Shown: one piece after another, positions 55,562 through 64,000 of the stretch | Layout of the letters: the number at the start of each line of letters is the position of its first letter | How positions within the stretch are numbered: the stretch's first letter is position 1 | Assembly: GCA_021234155.1 (NCBI GenBank) | Contig: JAJEKV010000025.1 | Span: 3,247,339 to 3,311,338, forward strand | Direction: 5' to 3' | Length of the DNA: 64,000 nucleotides | Origin: Isoetes taiwanensis | Lineage: Eukaryota; Streptophyta; Lycopodiopsida; Isoetales; Isoetaceae | Notes under the pieces: model-generated | Databases searched by the model: none | What the model was told of the DNA's origin: nothing | What the model saw: only the letters and a program-made list of their open reading frames with translations | Position numbers and translations under genes: made by a program

Positions 55562-58560
55562 GATGCATGTATTTACAAAAGGTGAATCTGTATCTCCATT
55601 TGGGATAGATCCATTGGCAAGTATATGCTGCTTAAATTACATTTTTTCTACCGATAAGAATCTGACATTTACAATGTGATTCATTGAGGTTTTAACTTTA
55701 TTTATGATTTGAGTGCAGACCCAATAAGGCCCAGCAGATCCACTGCCACTCATGCAAATTGATGGGAAGGCATTTACATGTAAATAAAATAGGATAGAAC
55801 CATATTTATTTCCCGCAGTTGATTGCTTATTTCAGCTCAAGGAAACTCAATGCAATCCATATTAATACAAATGTCTTTTATAATTTAGCATATCATCCAT
55901 TTTATTTTTGGAGCCCTCGAGAATGCCATGTGAGTTGCAGCTTCTATGCAATGCCAACTATAAACTTTCAGATATTACCAGATCTAGAGCCATCAAAATG
56001 AAGAGAGCATCAAAGACCTTATTAATGTACTATTGAAAAATGAAACAAATCAATAAAAAGTATATCTGCCTCCTGTTTCAGTGTAAAAGTTTTAAATCAG
56101 TACATTTACCTCCTGCCGCAGTCCAGAAGTTTTAGTTTTGTTGACGGCTTATAGACATTTCTGTGTAGTTTTTGATGCAATAGATATATCTCTTACTATC
56201 AGGTTCAAGATAAGCATGGGCTTCAAGATTATGATTGCTTTTCATGGTCCATTATGATCCCCATCACGATTTACGTAGTCCAAGGTTTTATGAGCTATTC
56301 ATGCAGAAAACTTAAAATGTGGACATTATAATTTTGTGCAGAGATATGCAAAACCCGCGTGAAGATTGGAGCAAAAGGCATGCCAGCCATATGCCCATGT
56401 TCTAGACCTACAGAATATCCATCTCCACTGATCATCTGCAGATGCTTAACTTTTGCCTCTCTTTCTCCTGCCCAGATGGGCATAACACACTTCCACCATG
56501 GCTATGTGATAAGGTATGTATTATGAGTTTGTTATGTTTGCTGGTCCAGCCTTCACAATAAATCTTTACTCTGAGAGAGCATGTCACAATTAGACAATTA
56601 CACCACTTGAGAGGATTTGCCACCCATATGTACGTTGGAGTCTTCATAAAAAAATGTTGTATGTTCTAGGTCTATTTCTCACTTGCATAGCATCGGGTAT
56701 CCAGAAATAATGTTCCTCTGCTTTCAAAAGATGGCTGATACACATAGATCATGGGTTCTTTTAATCTTTGTAGTTTAGCTCTTTTGCTGAGTAGAGCTTT
56801 GATGTTGTAGCTGCTTCTTTCATAGGCAGCCAACTTCAGGTCTACCAATGTTTCACTAAGAAGTTGCATCACTTCCATTATTCAATAAAATTATGCGACA
56901 TTGTGTTTTTAGATTATTTAGACATTCTCAAGCTTTGTTTGACATGGTTAAATTTTGTTGTATTTGATAAGATTCTTAACTGGCACTTAAAGTAGCTATG
57001 TTTCCTTTGCCAGAAGTCGAGGCCATTATGATCCCATTATTTCTTTTGTTAATGCTGCCAATATAATAAATTGTTAAAGCGCCCGATACCTAAAAGCAGT
57101 TATGAGCAAATATGAGTTAGCATGCACAATGCTGCCAGCAGTATAAAGATTTTCAACCTTCCCAGAATAATTGAACAATGTGAGTCTGAATTATCTCATG
57201 TAGAGATTATTTCTCATATTTTTATGGTTCAAGGATTCTCATAAGGTTTTGTCCAACTTTAGAACATGTATGAACTAGACTTCTGTTCCAACTTGCAAGG
57301 ATGCAACTCTGATGCATGAATAGTAGGACATGATGCCCATATTTGACTTCCTTATTCAAACAAAGTGTTTTGAAATGGGTTGTGTTTTTTATGTTAGTTT
57401 AGCTGAATTACTTAGTCGTTTGCCTTTCGAATTAAAACCATGGAGCAACCACATAGGTAAAAAGCAATAATGCGTTGTAGATTTGCAAATACAGTATATG
57501 TGTTATCCCTTTGCAATTTAAATATCTTTTATACTCCAATGTTGAAATATGTAGATTAAAATTTAGTGCATGTAGTATAATTTGTGATAGTACTCATGCA
57601 CATGGCTTCTCATTTTGCAGGTGGATTGACTATAAAAAATGTGGCTTCCAGTAATATTTGTGCACATGGCAAATGCAATAATTGCTAACTTACAACAATA
57701 GGATAAATTTGCAAAGTTTAGCAAGGAATCTCTTACCAATAAATAAGATCTTACCAATAAATAAGATGTTGATATGAAAGATATTCAGACATTGAACATG
57801 CACATCATTTCATCTAAAATTGCAATTGTGAATTATGCTTATGATTGTCAGGTCTCACTATACTTCTCATTTTGCTTTGCATCGTCAGTAACGTGTGAAT
57901 AGATCCGCTATTTACGGAAACCTAGCTTTAATATTTGGAACTAGAGGCCATCTTTGCATTTGATGTGTAGTCTTAAGAATCAATAATACAACCAGATACA
58001 TAATTCACCTAATATGCCCACATTAACTAAACACAAAATTCAAACTTGCAACTTGCCTTAGAGTTTACATAACAACAATTAGAGCAAGAAGTATAACGGT
58101 AACCTTTATCCATATTTAAAGATACACATATACACCGTCTCTAAACTCCACTCTGTTATATATGAAATCTTAGCCATAATTTTGCGTACGACTAATAAAT
58201 AAATTAAACAGACACTTCTTTGGGTATTTTTACATCCTTGCCTATTAACATGTAGCTAGAGCCCACCCATAGAACATTATTACAAAAATTACAACACACA
58301 AATTTGCAGGGCATGAATGGTATTCATGTTCTTTTATATGTGATGTAGCAAGTCATTTGGTCATAGTTACTTTGTTATAGAGGTCGTGCCAAAATAAATG
58401 TCAACTTAAATTTTAAATTCGCTATACAAAGCCAAACATTCTCTCTAATAGGTATTAGGTAGTAAATGTTACGTAAAATTTAAAGTTCACTATACAAAGC
58501 CAAATTGTCTCTCTGGTGACTTTGTACTTCAACCACATCATATACCTTTCAATATCTACT
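55562..58560. other. AT-rich non-coding stretch
   Basis: Only short chance ORFs. Near 58411-58520 a roughly 42-bp word with CTATACAAAGCCAAA appears twice, probably inside the Helitron that ends at 58620. Confidence 0.5.
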
Positions 58561-58591
58561 TTCCTTCGCATTAACTTATATTCGTACCTAT

Positions 58592-58620
58592 GCCCGGCAA
58601 CGCCGGGCACCCATTACTAG
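58592..58620 (+). mobile_element. Helitron 3' terminus
   Basis: The hairpin GCCCGGCAACGCCGGGC (58592-58608; 7-bp stem, AAC loop) is followed eight bases later by CTAG (58617-58620) and a T. This is the Helitron 3' end signature (hairpin, then CTRR at the insertion point). The element extends leftwards; I could not place its 5' TC end. Confidence 0.75.
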
Positions 58621-58994
58621 TTTATATATATATGTATATATCCGCCGGATATGCCCAAGGCTAAACGTTTCACAATTGCACTCTATTACATTTATAACTC
58701 TTTATTCCACTACCTCCCACCCATTCGGCATGTCCGTGAGCATTGGCCGAAAAGTATTCGAGAAGGAATGGCTTTGACAGCCGACACATTGTTCCAAGGA
58801 TATGATGACATGAATGATTAGCATTCTAAAGTTGAAGCCATTTATTTCATGCTTTAAAGGCAAGCTTACGTTGCATCTCACTTTGGAATCTTATAGAGAC
58901 GAGAAGAAGAGCTGAAGAAAGAATATTGTTTGGTGCAATGAATGTCATGCAAGATCCTATTTTCAGACTGACCAAGTGAAACAACATGAGATTA

Positions 58995-59080
58995 TCTATA
59001 CATATACTAAAATAAATAAGATGAAACGATAGAGTTGCCACATGGCAGAAAACTAGTGGGCGAAGGTATATTGTCCATCT
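58995..59080 (+). mobile_element. Helitron 5' terminus
   Basis: A/TCTATACATATACTAAAA at 58994-59012 followed by GTTGCCACATGGCA (59033-59046) fits the plant Helitron 5' end (TCTATAYTAAA followed by a small inverted repeat). It points into the upstream region of the KASII gene. I did not find a matching CTRR end downstream. Confidence 0.5.
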
Positions 59081-59569
59081 ATCCTTCAAGGAAGTGCTGG
59101 CAAAAAGAATTCATATGGCAACAAGAATTCACATTAAATGGCCATATGGGAACAATTTGGCCATTTACCTTGCAACACAATATATAGGAACTTTTGTGCA
59201 AAAGAATTAAAAGAAGAAGTGCTTAGATATGCACTAGATTTGTGTGGTTGGAAAGAAACCTCATCTCGAAAAATAAATAAAACCGAACCATTGAAATGGA
59301 ACAAAAGCCAAAATCCCCAGAACCACGTCACGATAGGCCACGTGGACACTTTGGACGATGGTGGTTCTGCCACGTAGCTGCCTCCACAGTTGGCGGAAAC
59401 GCTAAGCTAACTTCCATCGCCACATTTAACCCCGTAACAGCCAATGGTTCTTCGCTACAAATGGTTCTAAGCCAAATATAGCGGAGTTCTGTCCAAGCGC
59501 CGTCGTAGCCGGGACTCTGAAATCCGCCCATGGCTTTCTGATTTGTTTGCCTTGGCTGCATGCCGGAGC

Positions 59570-59776
59570 TCAGAATCGAACTGGGTAAGTTCTACAATAT
59601 CCAGATTCTATTCCGTTCCTGCATAACCGATCCCATTCATATTTGCCCTTCTCAAAAATCGGAAAGATCATCTTCTGATCAAAAACCTTTTCAATCCTCC
59701 CCCCTCTTTTGATTTTCGATCCAACCACATTGGCTTTTCTCCTTGAAACTGTCTTAAGGCAAATTAAAGAGTAGCT
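59570..59776 (+). promoter_or_regulatory. KASII 5' leader, possibly with an intron
   Basis: Upstream of the ATG lies a pyrimidine-rich leader. GGGTAAGTT at 59582-59590 is a good splice donor and could start a 5' UTR intron ending shortly before the ATG, but the acceptor is not clear. GCCACGT-type words (59325, 59337, 59369) lie further up and could bind bZIP or bHLH factors. Confidence 0.3.
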
Positions 59777-62700
59777 ATGGCAGCTTCTGTCGTGTCTGCA
59801 CCATTTTGTACTTGGCTCCTGGCTGCTTGCATCTCCAGGACTGTTTCTGGCCTATCTACAGAGGAATCAAGAACCTTGCCTTCAGAACCAGGTCGAAGAA
59901 GAAGATCCAGACGTAAGCAGCATCCACAGATCCAAGAAATACCCAGCAGTTCGTGGTCTATCTTTCCAGGCGAGCTTTCTCAATCCATGGGCAGTGTGGT
60001 TGCCATGTGCGGCTCAAGCCTTTCTGGGTTAGGGTCATGCCTTTCCTTTGAGGCTTGTCCTGAGTATAACAGTTGCAAATGGTCGCCTTTCTTCGGGGAA
60101 GATATATCATCTGTGAGTTCCAGGCATGTAAGGGCAGCTCGAAGACGTCTCAAAGCTGCAGGGGCAGGTAAATTTGCTGTCATGCCGGATCTGCTTTATG
60201 TGTAGTTGTTAGGTTTTATTCATGACACTATAGCAATTGTACCGCACATGCATATTAATGTGAAAGAACCTGCATTGCCGAGCTTCATGGGCTTTTTATG
60301 TTGGCTTGTCGCTTGCCGACGTGGCTGAGATTTGGGTTCGTGTTTCCCTGCTCCTCTATTGGGTAAGAATTTATCTACTTCTTTGCTATGTTGCAAATAT
60401 CTTCAGCAGAGATGAGTCCACTTATCTGTTTCTTGTGGATTCTATCACATAAATATTTTAGCAAATCTAGGACCATAATTATATAATCCTTAAGCATTTT
60501 GCATGCAACATTGTAACATTGTCTAGGACAAGATGGATGACATGAAGTTATGGTTTGCCCACTCTTAGCATCCTTTAAAGTTCTTAGCACTCTTAAAATA
60601 TTGTTTCAAACCTTTTGGAGCTGTTCTTATTCACTAGACTTCATTCTCCTGACCCTGCAGAGAGGGTTACGGCTGTTGCAGTTCAGCCAGCTAAGGGATC
60701 AACAGAGAAAAAGAAAGTTTCCACTAAGCCAAGGAGGGTGGTGATCACAGGGATGGGACTAGTTTCTTGTCTTGGAGATGATCCTGATGTATTTTACAAG
60801 AATCTATTAGAAGGAAAGAGTGGTATTACTGAAATCGAGGGCTTTGATTGCAAAGATTTTCCATCGGTATGTGCTCCTCAAAAACTTTAGTTCTTTTTAG
60901 CCTTTTATGTTAAGGAAATGCTTTCCCATGGGGACGTAATATCCCTGTCTGAAGGCCCGTTTATAGTAGCTGAATATAGGGCTGACTGGTTTTTTTTGTT
61001 TGTCAGAGAATTGGCGGAGAGATAAAGTCATTTTCAACTGATGGTTGGGTTGCTCCTAAGTTTTCAAAGCGTATGGACAAGTTCATGCTATATTTGCTTA
61101 CAGCAGGCAAAAAGGCAGTGGTAGATGCAGGAATTGATTCAGAGGTTATGAAGGAACTGGATAAAACAAAATGTGGCATTCTCATTGGTTCTGCTTTGGG
61201 AGGCATGCAGGTATCACCAAAGAAATGCTCCTTAAAATGCTTAGTTGTACCTTCTCAAAAATGTTCTGTTGAGTTTAACATTCAACATTTGCAGGTTTTC
61301 AATGATGCTATTGAAGCTTTGAGGGTCTCCCATAGGAAAATGAACCCTTTTTGCGTTCCGTTTGCAACAACGAATATGGGTTCTGCCATGCTAGCAATGG
61401 ACTTAGTGAGCATGCTACTAGTGTTAAAGGCCTATGCATATTAAAGCTGTATAAAGTTTGACTTGAACTATTTGGCAGGGTTGGATGGGACCTAATTACT
61501 CAATATCAACAGCATGTGCAACTAGCAACTTCTGCATGTTGAGTGCTGCAAATCATATAATACGAGGAGAAGCCGTAAGTTCGGGTCTTGAAGTAGACAT
61601 GTGAGTTTTTTGATAGAATTTTCATATTATCTGTTTCGTTTTGCACAGGACATCATGTTGTCAGGTGGATCTGATGCTGCGATTATTCCAATAGGTAAGA
61701 ATGGTATTTCTATTTTTGTTTGTCTAATTTGGCTTGGCATTTTAGCTTGTTCAGCTTTTATCTAGCCTGAAATATCACTTAGAACTGAATAGAATAATTT
61801 CTATGCAAAAGGAATGCAATGATGACAACCAGGAACCATAAGTCTGGCTGCTATGTTGTTATGTCTCTGTTGATTTTGTGCTTGTGCAAATGTTTTACCA
61901 GTTTTCCTACCATTTACATCTAAAGCTTTTGCAGGCTTAGGAGGATTTGTAGCATGCAGAGCTCTTTCTCAGAGGAATGATGACCCCATAAAGGCTTCAC
62001 GGCCTTGGGATCAGGTAGTGCTATTATCTGGCATATTGAATATGTCAGGACAGGGACATGGTTCATGGTCTGATGATTTGCTGATTATGTATATCAGGAC
62101 AGAGATGGTTTTGTGATGGGAGAAGGAGCTGGTGTTCTCCTTTTGGAAGAATTAGAACATGCTAAGGTAGATAGAGAAACAATCATTGTGTGTGAATCTA
62201 TGGTTTGATAACCTTTCATTTGTGTTGTTGCAGCGAAGAGGGGCACAAATCTATGCTGAATTTCTTGGGGGTAGTGTCACCTGTGATGCGTACCATATGA
62301 CAGAACCTCATCCGGATGGTGAAGTATCATTGTTATTATGCCCCTTACATCCAAACCTTGCTTGCTTCTCTTACCTTTTGTTTATATTATGTGCAGGAAC
62401 GGGGGTTTCACTTTGCATAGAAAAAGCGATAGCCCAGTCAGGAATAAAGCGCCAAGAAGTTAATTATGTTAATGCGCATGCAACATCTACGCGAGCTGGT
62501 GATATTCAGGAGTACAAAGCAATAATGAAAAGCTTTGGGCAAAATCCTGAGGTAGAGTTATAATTTAAAGCTGAGATATAATATGGTTAAAACAGAGGGA
62601 TTAATCTTCTGTTTCCACATCTACAGCTAAAAATGAACTCCACAAAGTCAATGATTGGTCATTTACTAGGCGCCTCAGGAGCTGTTGAAGCAATTGCCAC

Positions 62701-63064
62701 TGTTCAGGTATCATCAACAGCTGTTTTAATATGCATTTTTTTGTTAGGGAGGTTGCAATCAATCCGGAATTGCATGCTATGTACTGAGTCTTTTCATTGT
62801 ATGCAGGCAATTAGAACTGGTTTGGTACACCCTACAATCAATCTGGATAATCCTGATAATGACGTGGTAAGTTACATAGATTTGGGATTTTACGTGCAGG
62901 CAACTACGTCGCTGCACACCTAATAAATGACATGCTGTTATCAGGATATGGGTGTTATCGTTGCTGGGAATAAACAAGAACTTGACATTAAAGTTGCAAT
63001 ATCAAATTCCTTTGGCTTTGGTGGACATAATTCTTGCGTTGTCCTTGCACCATATCGGGATTGA
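59777..63064 (+). CDS. KASII: 3-oxoacyl-[acyl-carrier-protein] synthase II (KASII), plastid
   Basis: Thirteen exons, all GT-AG and in phase: 59777-60167, 60661-60866, 61007-61210, 61295-61405, 61479-61574, 61649-61694, 61935-62014, 62098-62166, 62234-62318, 62397-62551, 62627-62707, 62807-62866, 62945-63064; 1704 nt, 567 residues, a normal length for plant KASII. The first exon is Ser/Arg-rich and serves as a transit peptide. The thiolase fold starts at [20 protein letters not shown]. Catalytic Cys is in [10 protein letters not shown], the two His in NAHATST and [10 protein letters not shown], and the Gly-rich end is [11 protein letters not shown]. The enzyme condenses malonyl-ACP with palmitoyl-ACP to give 18-carbon chains in the stroma. 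NAHATST is followed by R where P is usual. ATG 59777 is the first in frame after the 5' UTR. The gene looks intact. Confidence 0.93.
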
Positions 63065-64000
63065 ATCATCCTTCGGAATTGAAGCATCCTTCTAAGGCAA
63101 ATGGTTGTAATGGACTCTGAAAACAAGTGAGCAACGTAATGAGTGGTCACTTAAAATGGCCCATGTTTGGAGAAAGGCGTTGAGTGGAAATAATTTAAGG
63201 AGCTATATGTTCTTTCAGTTGTAGCATCTCCCTTGGTCTTTTGATTGCATCATACTGTAGTTGCTTGTTTTGTGTTGTCCATGCATGTGTTGTCCTTGCA
63301 TCACTGTTTATTGAGGGGCAGCTTCTGTTGTGTATCATATAGTAAATGGCTGGTTTTACACCCGTTGCATCTTTTTTGTTCTATTTGGACATTTTTTTGC
63401 ATTCAAGAAAAAACCTCTATTATTTTTTTCTTTGGAACTTTAGAAAATGGAGCACAAAATACATATATACAATGCAACCACAAATGCTACTTGGAATAGC
63501 ACAGATTAGAAGCGCCCCCTATTCTCACCCACGGAGCTAGAAAGTAGGAAAAAAACTTATTTATAAACAAGATTTATCGCAGCGGCATCGTGAACATTTT
63601 TTTTGTCCAACTCGAGCAAAGGAGGATTTGTTTAAATAAAAAAAGATCGATGCAAAGGAGGTTTTGTTTAAGTCAAAAAGATCCCAGTTTTGGACATATG
63701 AAAAGTGAACTTGGAGAAAAGCATATGGAAACTCGTTTAATAGCACATGCACGTGTATTAATTTGTGCAAACATACTAGCGGATGCATGTTATACTGTTC
63801 ATTTTGAGCATATGCTACGCGTATGGAAGTCCAACATATGCTTTTCATCACATCCAACTGCATGACCTTGATATTATGCACATTGTCATCTTCTAGTTGT
63901 TGCGATATGTGCTCATCGATTTCAAGTGTAGCAAAGAGTTAAAACTTGAGGGAAGTCTGCATAAAATGTGCTATTGTAGGATGAAGCTCTGTAGGTTTCT
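63065..64000. other. KASII 3' flank, no further gene
   Basis: The 3' UTR presumably extends a few hundred bases. ORFs here are short chance frames. Confidence 0.5.

Overview
The window is nuclear DNA of a land plant. It holds an intact, 13-exon plastid-type 3-oxoacyl-ACP synthase II gene, a fragment of the plant DOCK-family gene SPIKE1, a Copia element primed by plant initiator tRNA-Met, and Helitron ends. Multi-copy LINEs tailed with (TTCTA)n and a DUF7869-like element gene make a fern or another seed-free vascular plant the best guess. That is an inference; the sequence does not name the species.

Layout. 0-2.4 kb: an element-gene fragment at the left edge and one unassigned ORF. 2.4-13.1 kb: a decayed LINE (family A) whose ORF1 is split exactly by a young Copia retrotransposon (2848-8721; two differences noted between its 623-bp LTRs), which itself carries a 273-bp MITE-like insertion in gag. 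13.7-24.1 kb: a fold-back element, more LINE A pieces, a SPIKE1 relic with an unidentified neighbouring gene piece, and tandem repeats. 24.5-31 kb: the most unusual locus, described below. 31-38 kb: non-coding DNA plus two LINE insertions (A and B). 38.5-40.5 kb: palindromic repeats, a perfect 83-bp inverted repeat and two small genes with matching promoters. 40.8-43.6 kb: a broken DUF7869-like element gene. 46.8-54.8 kb: a full-length LINE B between 155-bp direct repeats, inside an older L1-type relic. 55.1-55.6 kb: an L1-type 3' end with poly(A). 58.6-59.0 kb: two Helitron termini. 59.8-63.1 kb: the KASII gene, the only clearly functional cellular gene.

The 24.5-29.3 kb locus (minus strand) reads as one four-exon gene. 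Its introns keep phase and its exons total 3693 nt (1230 codons plus stop). The order is an RGG-rich start, a ParB-like domain, a region that may be an amino-methyltransferase-like fold, and a C-terminal FCP1/NIF-type HAD phosphatase domain. It carries seven in-frame stops, each one C-to-T step from CGA or CAG, and two compensating 1-nt indels. All three introns, and the intron of a neighbouring small gene, contain copies of a 13-bp palindrome, CACGCYWRGCGTG, which I find nowhere else except 38.5-40.5 kb. A ParB-like protein gene next to clustered palindromes is the main candidate for an undescribed system. The functional link is a hypothesis only.

Coordinates of exons, repeat ends and junctions were read by eye and may be off by one or two bases. 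Domain calls rest on recognised motifs, not on searches.
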